DNA of 64,000 bases from Angelakisella massiliensis (GTDB taxonomy: Bacteria > Bacillota > Clostridia > Oscillospirales > Ruminococcaceae), in contig NZ_LT629945.1 of assembly GCF_900104675.1 (NCBI RefSeq), positions 682,046 to 746,045 of the forward strand, given 5' to 3'. This document shows positions 51,663-59,650 of this stretch, piece after piece. Position numbers and translations under genes: made by a program. Numbering within the stretch: position 1 is the stretch's first letter; the number at the start of each line of letters is the position of its first letter. A model generated the notes under the pieces. It ran no database searches and had not been told where the DNA came from. It saw nothing but the letters and a program-made list of their open reading frames with translations.

Positions 51663-51704
51663 ATTATATTGGTTTTTATTTCCCACTACAATGACATATG
51701 TCAT
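51663..51704 (-). promoter_or_regulatory. Distal promoter of the peptide operon with Crp/Fnr-type palindrome
   Basis: Minus strand TTGTAG (51686-51691), 17 bp, TATAAT (51663-51668). The perfect 14-bp palindrome ATGACATATGTCAT (51691-51704) abuts the -35. Its centre is about 41.5 bp from the predicted start, the class II activator position used by Crp/Fnr proteins. The Crp/Fnr gene lies directly upstream. Confidence 0.6.
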
Positions 51705-51713
51705 AGTGTTTTG

Positions 51714-51758
51714 TAAAAAACAAAAGCCTTCCGGCTAAATACAGCCGAAAGACTTTTG
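51714..51758 (-). terminator. Terminator of the Crp/Fnr gene
   Basis: On the minus strand AAAAGTCTTTCGGCT pairs with AGCCGGAAGGCTTTT (G-T pairs included), followed by G and TTTTTT. Confidence 0.8.
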
Positions 51759-51795
51759 ATGAAAATTTATCATTATATTTATTAATTATAAGTGT

Positions 51796-52479
51796 TTAGG
51801 AATCTTCCTTTTCCTCCCCCGCCAAATGGATCTGTCCCTGGGACAAGCGTGTCAGTTCCTCCCGGTTCAAAATACGATAGCCGTTTCCCTTGCGTTCCAG
51901 AAGGCCCACCGTACACATCTGCTTGATCACCCGAAGAAGATGCCGGTAGCTGGTTTCCAGGATATCGGCGCACTGAGAGAGATTGAAGCGGAAGATGTCT
52001 CCCTGGGCAACCTGGAGAATAAACTTTGCTGTCCGAACCTCCAATGGATTATGCCGGAAAGCGTTTTCCCGTACATGCTGGGCCATCCAGTAGGTCACAA
52101 ACCGGAGGAATTTGACATCCTCCAGCAGCTGCTTGCGGCACAGCTCCATCCGCAGGGCGATGCAGGTGCATTCTGTCAGCGCCAGCACATCGTTAAAAGC
52201 CGGCTGCTCCCATAACGCGGCAGCCTGCCCTAAAATACCGAAGCCGGACATATAGGATTCACAGTGGATCCGCCCCGTACAGGTATAGGAATAACTGATG
52301 CTGTCTCCGTGAACCAGAAAATAAAAGTATGGAGTATGGGTTCCCTCCTTGGCGATATATTCTCCGGAGGAATAGATATGAACCTCTGCGATCTTGAGAA
52401 GATCCTCGGATACATAATCTTGCAGATGAAAGGCGTCGATCCATTTACGCAGCACCGCGGAGTCCCGAATCACTTCCAT
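51796..52479 (-). CDS. Crp/Fnr-family transcriptional regulator
   Basis: A 227-residue regulator with an N-terminal cyclic-nucleotide-binding-like barrel (about 20-135, with SSGEYIAKEGTHTPYFYFLV and SYMSGFGILGQAAALWEQPA). A dimer helix and a C-terminal winged helix follow, with recognition region SQCADILETSYRHLLRVIKQ. It looks closest to YeiL-type members. Two cysteines in ECTCIAL are not in the Fnr N-terminal cluster arrangement, so an oxygen-sensing cluster is not indicated. ATG 52479 has GGAGG upstream; the longer frame to 52665 is Cys/Arg-rich noise. It probably controls the adjoining peptide operon. Confidence 0.85.
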   Translation of the reverse strand: MEVIRDSAVLRKWIDAFHLQDYVSEDLLKIAEVHIYSSGEYIAKEGTHTPYFYFLVHGDSISYSYTCTGRIHCESYMSGFGILGQAAALWEQPAFNDVLALTECTCIALRMELCRKQLLEDVKFLRFVTYWMAQHVRENAFRHNPLEVRTAKFILQVAQGDIFRFNLSQCADILETSYRHLLRVIKQMCTVGLLERKGNGYRILNREELTRLSQGQIHLAGEEKEDS

Positions 52480-52703
52480 TCTCTTCTTCCTCCAATCCTT
52501 CCACAACCGCCGGCAGGGAGAAGGACAGCGCCATTCCCCACAGCGAAAAAAACAAATGTCCGCCCACAGCACAACAAACCTTCTTTTCCTTGTGCGGCAG
52601 ACACAGACAGCCAACAGAAAATGTGATCTTTCCAAAGCCGCACACCCGGAGAGGTGAAAAATCATTCTCCTGTGCCGCCGGAAAACTGAAAATAATATTT
52701 AAA
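52480..52703. other. Region upstream of the Crp/Fnr gene
   Basis: No further gene is supported. It must hold the promoter of the regulator, but I could not place one with confidence. Confidence 0.4.
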
Positions 52704-52905
52704 GCGTGTCGAAAAAATTCGACACGCTTCCAGGGGGACCCAGTCCCCCTGGATACGCCGCAGGTTCCTGGCGAAACCAGCGGCGATACCCCCGGTTTCG
52801 CGCCCCGGTGGGCGCGGGTCGTGGTATAAAAATCAGGCGCATGTCCTGATTTTTATGATTTTGAATTTTGTTTTTTCTTGGAATCAGGTTTTTCTACAGA
52901 CGAAA
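52704..52905 (+). repeat. Multi-hairpin intergenic repeat, full copy
   Basis: Hairpin 1 is identical to the 7597 copy (GCGTGTCGAA / TTCGACACGC). Hairpins 2-4, the AAAAATCAGG / CCTGATTTTT stem and an AT-rich tail ending CTACAGACG are all present. The next 150 bp (52906-53061) are AT-rich at first, then carry a short AAAGGG / CCCTTT inverted pair, and hold no gene. Confidence 0.85.
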
Positions 52906-53061
52906 TATTTTTTTATTATACCACATTTTGATTTGTGTTCCAAGGATAATGCCCTTTTGGATATTTTCTTTTTTCTTCCACAATTGCGCAAAAGGGCCTC
53001 CCGTCCGCCCAAGGGGACAGGAAACCCTTTTTGATTGATGTGCAGCGTTTTTTGTGGAAAA

Positions 53062-53949
53062 TCAGGTGTCTGCGTCTGTTTTTTCCTTCTGGCGGGATGG
53101 CACACCGGCAAGGTTCAGCTTTAATCCCCACAAAATACCATACAGCATATCCGTCCCCGAGGAGTGTCCATGATCCAGGAACTCTTCCAGCACCTCCTGG
53201 GGCAATATCTCGCCCCTTTCCAGCTCCTTCAGCAGCCGGGAGATGTAAAGGGGATACCGGCCTTCCAGACCGCCCCGGAGCACCTCGGCGCTGACCGGAG
53301 TGGTACCGGACAGCTGCCGCCGGACACAGGCCTCCACCTTTTTCCCCAAGGGATTGCCATACCGGTGGAAAACCGCCAGCAGCCCCAGTACAAAGTCGTC
53401 GGAAGAGGGAGTCAGCCCAATCCCCAGCCCCAGAATGGGCGTGTCAGGCGTCAATGTTCCGGCGGACAAACGCCCCAGAAAGTTTGCCAGTACCTCTCCC
53501 CCTCTGTCACCGTCAGCCGGTTCCCGTGGAGGAATACAGCTCCATCCTCCCTGCTCCAGCAGGGAAGCAATGCCTCCTGGCGGACAATGCTCCGCCAAAA
53601 AGTTTGCAAGCACCTGTGTCTGCCTGGGACAGACTTCCGCCTCCGCCGGGGGGAGAGTAAAGTCCACCTCCCGGGTGTGCTCATCCATGGAAAGGATTCC
53701 GGGAGCTTCCTCCCTTTCCCAGCACAGGCAAAGGGTTTTCAGGCTCTCCGGCCATGGCGTCTCCTCCGGCAGAAGGAGGGAAAAACCGCCGGGAACCGGC
53801 TCAGGGCGATGGAGGACAGCGGTAATGATTCTTCCTTCCGGGTCCAGGAGATTGGCCGCCTTTCGGTAGACGCCCACAACCCTGCAATCCAGCTTTCCCC
53901 GGGAACGCACCCGATGGATCAGCTCCCGGTCCGCCGCCCTGCACCGCAC
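53062..53949 (-). CDS. DUF2877 protein (YlbF/AllH-like)
   Basis: A 295-residue protein of the DUF2877 family found with fdrA and DUF1116 genes. The C-terminal half carries the family's best-conserved stretch, LGLGIGLTPSSDDFVLGLLA (about 171-190), plus HSSGTDMLYGI near 270. In E. coli the corresponding gene ylbF is reported to act with fdrA and ylbE in oxamate carbamoyl transfer (recalled knowledge). The start is GTG 53949, with GGAGGA 8 nt upstream. It is the last gene of the operon, 19 nt after the carbamate kinase. Confidence 0.85.
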   Translation of the reverse strand: MRCRAADRELIHRVRSRGKLDCRVVGVYRKAANLLDPEGRIITAVLHRPEPVPGGFSLLLPEETPWPESLKTLCLCWEREEAPGILSMDEHTREVDFTLPPAEAEVCPRQTQVLANFLAEHCPPGGIASLLEQGGWSCIPPREPADGDRGGEVLANFLGRLSAGTLTPDTPILGLGIGLTPSSDDFVLGLLAVFHRYGNPLGKKVEACVRRQLSGTTPVSAEVLRGGLEGRYPLYISRLLKELERGEILPQEVLEEFLDHGHSSGTDMLYGILWGLKLNLAGVPSRQKEKTDADT

Positions 53950-53968
53950 TGCTCATTCCTCCTCCATT

Positions 53969-54910
53969 TTACGCAAAGGTCACTACAGTACCCGTTTTTC
54001 CCTCCAGGGCCTCAATGGCCTTGTCCAGGGAGGTGATGATGGCCTTTTTGTCAGGATTGTCCCGGACAAACTTCATCGCCGCCTCGATCTTGGGCAGCAT
54101 GGAGCCGGGAGCAAAATGACCTTCCTCCACATACCGTGCCGCCTGGTAGAGGGAGATATGGTCCAGATTCTGCTGGTTGGGCTTGCCCCAGTTGATGGCT
54201 ACCTTCTCCACCTCGGTGAGGATCATCAGCACATCCGCTCCCACCTGTTGGGCCAGCAGCTCAGCGGCAAAGTCCTTGTCAATGACCGCGGCCACCCCTT
54301 CCAGGGTCCCATCCGGGTTCTCCACCACCGGCACGCCGCCTCCGCCGCAGGTGATGACGATGCTGTGGTCCCACAGCTGCTTGACCTGGTCGATCTCCAC
54401 AATGCGGCGGGGCATGGGGGAAGCCACCACCCGGCGGTAGCCCCGTCCGGCATCCTCCATCATCTGATAACCCATGGCCGAGGACAGCTTCTCCGCCTCT
54501 TCCTTGGTATAAAAGGTACCGATGGGTTTGGAGGGATTCTGGAATGCGGGATCATTCCGCTCCACCACCACCTGGGTCACCAGGCTGACCACCGGAATGT
54601 TTTTGTTGCGGCAGGCCAGGGCGTAGCGGAGGGCCTGCTGGATGTGGTAACCGATATATCCCTGGCTCATGGCGCCGCAGACATCGAAGGGCATCACCGG
54701 CACCACATCCCGGGCGGTTTCACTGGCCATCAGAATCCGTCCCACCTGGGGGCCGTTGCCGTGAACAATGGCCAGCTCATAGCCTTTGGCACTCAGCTGA
54801 GCGATGTGGTCGCAGGTGGTCTTGACCACCTCCAACTGCGCCTGAGCTGTGGGGGGGCTGTTCTTGGTTTGCAGGGCGTTTCCGCCCAGAGCGATAACAA
54901 TTTTAGACAT
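53969..54910 (-). CDS. arcC: Carbamate kinase
   Basis: A 313-residue amino-acid-kinase-fold enzyme that makes ATP from carbamoyl phosphate and ADP. The N-terminal VIALGGNALQ, the VHGNGPQVG segment (about 49-57), VVASPMPRRIVE, ITCGGGGVPVV and DKDFAAELLA are diagnostic. AAGGAG precedes the ATG. No arginine deiminase or ornithine carbamoyltransferase gene is nearby. With fdrA, DUF1116 and DUF2877 in the operon, the carbamoyl phosphate probably comes from a ureido or oxamate-like substrate. Confidence 0.95.
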   Translation of the reverse strand: MSKIVIALGGNALQTKNSPPTAQAQLEVVKTTCDHIAQLSAKGYELAIVHGNGPQVGRILMASETARDVVPVMPFDVCGAMSQGYIGYHIQQALRYALACRNKNIPVVSLVTQVVVERNDPAFQNPSKPIGTFYTKEEAEKLSSAMGYQMMEDAGRGYRRVVASPMPRRIVEIDQVKQLWDHSIVITCGGGGVPVVENPDGTLEGVAAVIDKDFAAELLAQQVGADVLMILTEVEKVAINWGKPNQQNLDHISLYQAARYVEEGHFAPGSMLPKIEAAMKFVRDNPDKKAIITSLDKAIEALEGKTGTVVTFA

Positions 54911-55006
54911 GGTAGGTTCTCCTTCCGGTTCCTCCGCCGGGGGCTGGAGGTGGATTGTTTCAAAAAACCATTCCTTCCTCCCGCCCCCGTGGAACCGGTG
55001 GAGGGG

Positions 55007-56572
55007 TCAGGAAAGGAAAGTGACAACGCCAGGGCCGATGGGCAGTCCCAGCAGCACCCAGGCAATCATGAACAGGGTCCAGAGAATCAGCAGTGTAATG
55101 GAATAGGGCAGCATGATGGAGACCATGGTGCCGATACCCATTTTTTTATCATATTTGGCCGCGATGGTCAGCACGATGGCGAAAAAGGGCTCCAGGGGGG
55201 AGATGATGTTGGTGGCGGAATCTCCGATCCGGTAGGCCAGCTGAGTGGCCTCGGGGGAAAGGCCCAGCATCATGAACATGGGCACAAATACCGGCGCCAT
55301 GACGCTCCATTTGGTGACGGCGGAACCGATGAAAAGATTGATGAAGGCCGCCACAAACACAAAGATCACCATCAGTGTCAGGCCGGTGGCATGGGTGGCC
55401 CGGAGCAGCTCCGCTCCCTTGACCGCCAGGATCAAACCAATATTGGAATACTGGAAATAGGCCACAAATTGAGAGGCCACAAAGGTGAGCACCAGATAGC
55501 CGCCCATGGTACCCATGATGTCGCTGATGATGTTGACCAGCTGCTTGTCGTCCCGGATGGTGCCGGCGCCGATGCCGTAGCAAAGCCCGGGGAAGAAGAA
55601 CAGCAGGGTGACGATTATGACGATGGAGGTCATGAAGGGAGAATCACCCAGAATCTGTCCGTTCTCCTGATTACGCAGCAGGGCGTTTTCCGGCAGCACC
55701 AGCAGCAGCACTGCCACGGTGGAAAGGATCAGGGCGATCAGCGCCCACCGCAGGCCCCGGTTCTCAGCGGGGGTCAGGGGGTCCATAGAGGCGGTTTCGT
55801 CCCCGGTATACTTCCCCAGCCGTGGTTCCGCCACCTTCTCGGTAATAATGGTACCGATGATGGTGATGAGAAAGGTGGAGCCAAACATAAAGTAGTAGTT
55901 GGCCACAGGGGAAACATAATAGCCGGCATCCAGAATCCGCGCGCCCATGGTGCTGAAGCTGCCCAGCAGCGGGTCAATGGAACCCAGCAGCAGATTGGCG
56001 CTGAAGCCTCCCGCCACACCGAAAAAGGCGGCGGCGATGCCCGCCATGGGATGGCGCTTGAGGCCCAGGAAGATCATGGCTCCCAGGGGCACCACCACCA
56101 CATAGCCGGAGTCGGAAGCCACGTTGGACATGACGCCGATGAATACCACCATGGCCGTCACCACCCGGGAAGGGGTGTTGGCCAGCAGCTTGCGGAGGCT
56201 GGCGCTCAGCAGTCCGGTGCCGTCAGCGGTGGCGATGCCCAGCATGGCCACCAGCACCACCCCCACAGGAGCAAAGCCGGTGAAGTTGGTCACCGCCTTT
56301 TCAAACATAAAGCGGATACCGTCCGCGTCCAGCAGGCTGCGGGCCACCACATGATTTTCGGTGACAGTCTGGGTAGCCTTATCCACCTGCTCCAATACCA
56401 CGCTGGTTCCGGCGGCGCTCATCAGGGCAGAGGCCACCACCACCACAGCGGCAAAGATGACGAACAGCGTCACCGGATGGGGCAGCTTGTTGCCGGCCCT
56501 TTCAATAAAATCCAGCATCCGGTCCAGCACCGGCGTTTTTTTTGCGGCCTGTTGTTTTTGTTCCATTCCCAT
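55007..56572 (-). CDS. AbgT-family transporter
   Basis: A 521-residue secondary transporter of the AbgT family; E. coli AbgT imports p-aminobenzoyl-glutamate. About eleven helices are visible, with FERAGNKLPHPVTLFVIFA at the start and characteristic segments MSNVASDSGYVVVVPLGAMI, GSIDPLLGSF and RIGDSATNIISPLEPFFA. GGAGGG lies before the ATG. It sits between a DUF3100-like pair and carbamate kinase in the FdrA operon, suggesting that it carries the operon's substrate or product rather than a folate fragment. Confidence 0.87.
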   Translation of the reverse strand: MGMEQKQQAAKKTPVLDRMLDFIERAGNKLPHPVTLFVIFAAVVVVASALMSAAGTSVVLEQVDKATQTVTENHVVARSLLDADGIRFMFEKAVTNFTGFAPVGVVLVAMLGIATADGTGLLSASLRKLLANTPSRVVTAMVVFIGVMSNVASDSGYVVVVPLGAMIFLGLKRHPMAGIAAAFFGVAGGFSANLLLGSIDPLLGSFSTMGARILDAGYYVSPVANYYFMFGSTFLITIIGTIITEKVAEPRLGKYTGDETASMDPLTPAENRGLRWALIALILSTVAVLLLVLPENALLRNQENGQILGDSPFMTSIVIIVTLLFFFPGLCYGIGAGTIRDDKQLVNIISDIMGTMGGYLVLTFVASQFVAYFQYSNIGLILAVKGAELLRATHATGLTLMVIFVFVAAFINLFIGSAVTKWSVMAPVFVPMFMMLGLSPEATQLAYRIGDSATNIISPLEPFFAIVLTIAAKYDKKMGIGTMVSIMLPYSITLLILWTLFMIAWVLLGLPIGPGVVTFLS

Positions 56573-56625
56573 TGTATTCCCTCCACTTTCGCGTCAGCAT
56601 TCAATGGCTGTGAACCACAGAGACC

Positions 56626-56652
56626 CTGCCGCACGATTGAGCCGTGCGGCAG
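56626..56652. other. Hairpin inside the FdrA operon
   Basis: A perfect 10-bp stem CTGCCGCACG / CGTGCGGCAG with a 7-nt loop lies in the 254-nt spacer before the AbgT gene. There is no T-run. It may be a processing or partial termination site; the rest of the spacer shows nothing recognisable. Confidence 0.6.
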
Positions 56653-56826
56653 AGTTCCCTGAGATCCGTTCATACCATTTTTAGGCATTGCGCAAAACAC
56701 GCACTCACCCACATTCAGCCGGCAGCAGGAAAATACAGGATCGGCAGCAAATTGTATCGTGGAATGTTTCGTCAGCGGATGACCGCCGCCGTTTCAAAGG
56801 GTGAGACTCCTAACTGTTCCAAGGGC

Positions 56827-57333
56827 TCAGATGACCCCTTCCATGGTCAGGGTGATCTGGGAGACGATGGCAGCCAGAAGGAAGGTGCCCAGGATAACTG
56901 CGCAGCCTACAATGATGATCCGCCAGGACATCTTCTTGAGCATGGGCAGATCCTTGCCCAGCGCCAGGCCGGCATAGGCCAGGGTGGGGGTTCCCAGGGC
57001 GGCGAACTGGATAACGTTGCTGGCGTTGCAGATATAATCGCTGCCGGGGAAGATGGGGGTGGACATCACCACACCCACGATGCCCACCCAGAACACGGGG
57101 GACAGCTTTTTCAGATAAGGCATCTGGCTGATGATGTAGCCGATCATGGCCACACCGAAGATCACCAGGGAGCCCTCCAGGGACTTGAGCAGGCTCACCG
57201 TCTCCAGGTCGGATTTCACATAGGTCTGGATGGTGTTGCCGATGGCGGTGAAGACAGCCGCCAGAAAGATGATGATGGCGCCGCTTTTGATCTTGGTCCA
57301 TTCGATGGTGGCAATATTCTTTTTCTGTTCCAT
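56827..57333 (-). CDS. Small integral membrane protein, second half of a DUF3100-like pair
   Basis: A 168-residue protein with four or five hydrophobic helices. Recognisable stretches are IEWTKIKSGAIIIFLAAVFT, SLVIFGVAMIGYIIS and FPGSDYICNASNVIQF. I do not recognise a characterised homologue. It starts 23 nt after the larger membrane gene and has GGAGAGGAG upstream, so the two probably form one transporter split into two polypeptides. Confidence 0.65.
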   Translation of the reverse strand: MEQKKNIATIEWTKIKSGAIIIFLAAVFTAIGNTIQTYVKSDLETVSLLKSLEGSLVIFGVAMIGYIISQMPYLKKLSPVFWVGIVGVVMSTPIFPGSDYICNASNVIQFAALGTPTLAYAGLALGKDLPMLKKMSWRIIIVGCAVILGTFLLAAIVSQITLTMEGVI

Positions 57334-57356
57334 ATCCCAGTTACTCCTCTCCTCGG

Positions 57357-58154
57357 TCAGTTGGCGGCGGCAGCCTTGCCCTGTTTGCGGAAACGATTGA
57401 AGAAATTATACAGAGCGCTGCACAGGGGCAGGGTGATGAACATATTGGCGTAGAGGCCCAGCACGTTTACCAGCAGGTTGGAGGTGTTGGTATAAGCCTG
57501 AACCGTCTCCATCAGGGTGGGGTCGGGATAATAGGAGCGGATGACCTCCAAAGAAGCGGTGGACATACTCATACTGCTGGTGCCGGCTCCCAGAGCCAAA
57601 GCATAGGGATGGAAAATCCCCAGGCTGACGATGACGCTGGTAAAGATACTGGTCCACAAAGCGCCCAGGACGGTGCCCACAATGAACACACCCATAACGC
57701 CGTGGCCTTCCTCGGAACTGATGCCATACTTCTCGGCGATGATGGCCACCTGAGCCTCACGGCCCAGGGAGTAGCAGGCGCCCACGCACTCCCGGCGCAG
57801 ACCCAGCAGCATGGCGATGGGCAGGGAGATGACCATGGTGCCCAGGAAGTGGGCGAACATCTGCAGGAAGATGGTGCCCTTGGCGCTCATGATCTCCGCC
57901 AGCTTGGGGCCGACGCCCAGGCCCACCTTGGCCAGCAGGATCATCAGGGCCACAGGGAAGATGGCGCTGGCGTGCTCCATATCCTTCATGGAGAGGATCT
58001 TCAGCTTGGGGGCGCTGATGATGCCGCCGAAGACGGTGGCGTACAGAATGGGCATCAGCACCAGGATGCCGATTTTACGAATACCGATGAGTTCGCTGAC
58101 GATGACGATCAGGATGGTCAGCACATGAAGCTTCCAGTTTTTGACGATCTCCAT
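57357..58154 (-). CDS. DUF3100-like integral membrane protein
   Basis: A 265-residue protein with about seven helices. The loops SMKDMEHASAIFPVALMILL, SLGREAQVAIIAEKYGISS and GAGTSSMSMSTASLEV look like DUF3100-type putative permeases. AAGGAGGAAC precedes the ATG, 12 nt after the DUF1116 stop. It probably works with the smaller membrane protein behind it. Substrate unknown; an exporter or importer for the carbamoyl compound or its product is an inference from context. Confidence 0.65.
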   Translation of the reverse strand: MEIVKNWKLHVLTILIVIVSELIGIRKIGILVLMPILYATVFGGIISAPKLKILSMKDMEHASAIFPVALMILLAKVGLGVGPKLAEIMSAKGTIFLQMFAHFLGTMVISLPIAMLLGLRRECVGACYSLGREAQVAIIAEKYGISSEEGHGVMGVFIVGTVLGALWTSIFTSVIVSLGIFHPYALALGAGTSSMSMSTASLEVIRSYYPDPTLMETVQAYTNTSNLLVNVLGLYANMFITLPLCSALYNFFNRFRKQGKAAAAN

Positions 58155-58166
58155 CTTTGTTCCTCC

Positions 58167-59411
58167 TTAGCCGTTCTTGTGTTTGGCGTAATATTCCGCC
58201 GCCTTGACAAAGCAGTCCAGGGGAGCCTTGACGATGCCCGCTCCCACCTGACCGACGCCGGGGTCCTTGTGGGCCATACCGGTGGTGATGGTGGGCTGGA
58301 TGCCGGTTTTCAGCACCTTGACGATGTCGATACCGGTGGGAGAACCCTTGAAGTTGAGGGTGGGGATCTTGAAGTTCTTGTTCTCGGTGGCGGTGATCTC
58401 ATACATCTCCTGGGTGATCTTCACGCCGTCGTCATAGGTGCCGCCGATGAACTGCACGATGGCCGGAGCCGCCGCCAGGGCAAAGCCGCCCATACCGAAG
58501 GTCTCGGTGATGGCGCTGTCGCCGATATCCGCCGCAGCGTCCGCCGCGGTATAGCCGGGGAAGTAGAGGCCCTCGGGGATGTTGGCGGGAGCGGTGAACC
58601 ACTGGTTGCCGCAGCCGCTGACCTTGATGCCGAAGTCCACGCCGTTTCTGGCCATGACGGTGACGATGGTGCTGCCGGGAACGCCGGCGGCCGCGTCGGA
58701 GATGGACTTGCACATGGCCATGGTGAGGTTGATGTTGAACATATCGATCTTTTCAATATGCTCCAGCACACCGTAGATCTGATCGGTGGGCAGGCAGCGG
58801 ACCTGAATGAGGTACTTGGCCAGCTCACGCATCAGCAGGCAGGTGGAAGCCTTGTTGCGGTTATGGTTATCGTCGCCCATCTGCATGGCCTGGGTCACAA
58901 TGCCCTTGTAGTCGATGCCGCCGGAAAGCTCGATGGCTTCCTTGAGAACGGGATAAACCACATCATGGATCCAGTGGAGACGCTTGATGACGTCCTCACC
59001 ATAAGCGCCGAACCGCAGGCACTTGCCCTGGCCCTCGTTGACGCCGGAATAGGCCACGTTGCCGTAGGTCATGTTCTTCATGATAAACACCGGCATATTG
59101 GGGGAGATGATGCCCGCCATGGGGGCGATGGACTGATGCTCATGGTTGGGGGAAAACTCGATCTCTCCGCTGGCGGCCAGCTGCTCCGCCTCCTCGGGGG
59201 TCTTGGCCAGGCCCTCGTACAGCAGCGCTCCGATGACGGCGCCCTTCATGGGGCCGCACATCCGCTCCCACTGGATGGGTGGACCGGCGTGCATAATGAG
59301 CTTTTCATGCATCCCAGGGACCACGTCCTTGGCGATGGCCATCCCTACCAGATGGACCTCGGAATTCTGCATGATTTCCAATACTTTCTCGTTGGCTTCT
59401 TTTCTTCCCAC
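58167..59411 (-). CDS. DUF1116 protein (YlbE/AllG-like)
   Basis: A 414-residue DUF1116 protein. Conserved features are LMHAGPPIQWERMCGPMKGA (about 38-57, read from KLIMHAGPP), FSPNHEHQSIAPMAGI, DDNHNRNKAST and a Gly-rich VSGCGNQWFTAPAN. In E. coli the homologue YlbE is assigned to oxamate carbamoyltransferase together with FdrA and YlbF (recalled knowledge). The start is GTG 59411 with GGAGGAGG upstream. It follows the 59-residue gene by 36 nt. Confidence 0.88.
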   Translation of the reverse strand: MGRKEANEKVLEIMQNSEVHLVGMAIAKDVVPGMHEKLIMHAGPPIQWERMCGPMKGAVIGALLYEGLAKTPEEAEQLAASGEIEFSPNHEHQSIAPMAGIISPNMPVFIMKNMTYGNVAYSGVNEGQGKCLRFGAYGEDVIKRLHWIHDVVYPVLKEAIELSGGIDYKGIVTQAMQMGDDNHNRNKASTCLLMRELAKYLIQVRCLPTDQIYGVLEHIEKIDMFNINLTMAMCKSISDAAAGVPGSTIVTVMARNGVDFGIKVSGCGNQWFTAPANIPEGLYFPGYTAADAAADIGDSAITETFGMGGFALAAAPAIVQFIGGTYDDGVKITQEMYEITATENKNFKIPTLNFKGSPTGIDIVKVLKTGIQPTITTGMAHKDPGVGQVGAGIVKAPLDCFVKAAEYYAKHKNG

Positions 59412-59447
59412 GGTAAAATCCTCCTCCGCAAGGTCTTGTTCCGGTTT

Positions 59448-59627
59448 TTATTCGTCCTCGTCGTCCAGCAGGGACAGCAGGTTTTCGATCTTTTTATCCA
59501 CATACAGGGGAATGGACCACTGCATCTGAAGGCACTCCACACCCTGTTCTGCCAGGTCATCCCGGAACTGCTCCAGTCCCACGTTGATGACCTTGATTTT
59601 CTGGTTAAACAAATTATTCAGACTCAT
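59448..59627 (-). CDS. 59-residue conserved-context protein between fdrA and the DUF1116 gene
   Basis: A small gene: 59 residues, MSLNNLFNQKIKVINVGLEQ at the start, then QFRDDLAEQGVECLQMQW, and a C-terminal acidic tail (DDEDE). GGGAGG (59637-59642) lies 9 nt before the ATG, 23 nt after the fdrA stop. The pattern 'INVGLE-F--L--QG-----W' resembles a short segment I associate with FdrA or DUF1116 proteins of other Firmicutes. It may therefore be a subunit or a domain split from one of them. That resemblance is from memory and is untested. Confidence 0.72.
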   Translation of the reverse strand: MSLNNLFNQKIKVINVGLEQFRDDLAEQGVECLQMQWSIPLYVDKKIENLLSLLDDEDE

Positions 59628-59650
59628 TTCAGCTTGCCTCCCGTGAAAGT

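Noticed and set aside
52480-52665. Longer N-terminus for the Crp/Fnr regulator
   Set aside because: The extra 62 residues are Cys/Arg-rich and unlike the family; a good ribosome binding site supports ATG 52479.
54116-56662. 848-codon open frame antisense to carbamate kinase and the AbgT transporter
   Set aside because: Low-complexity His/Gly/Gln product, no ribosome binding site, opposed by two recognised families.
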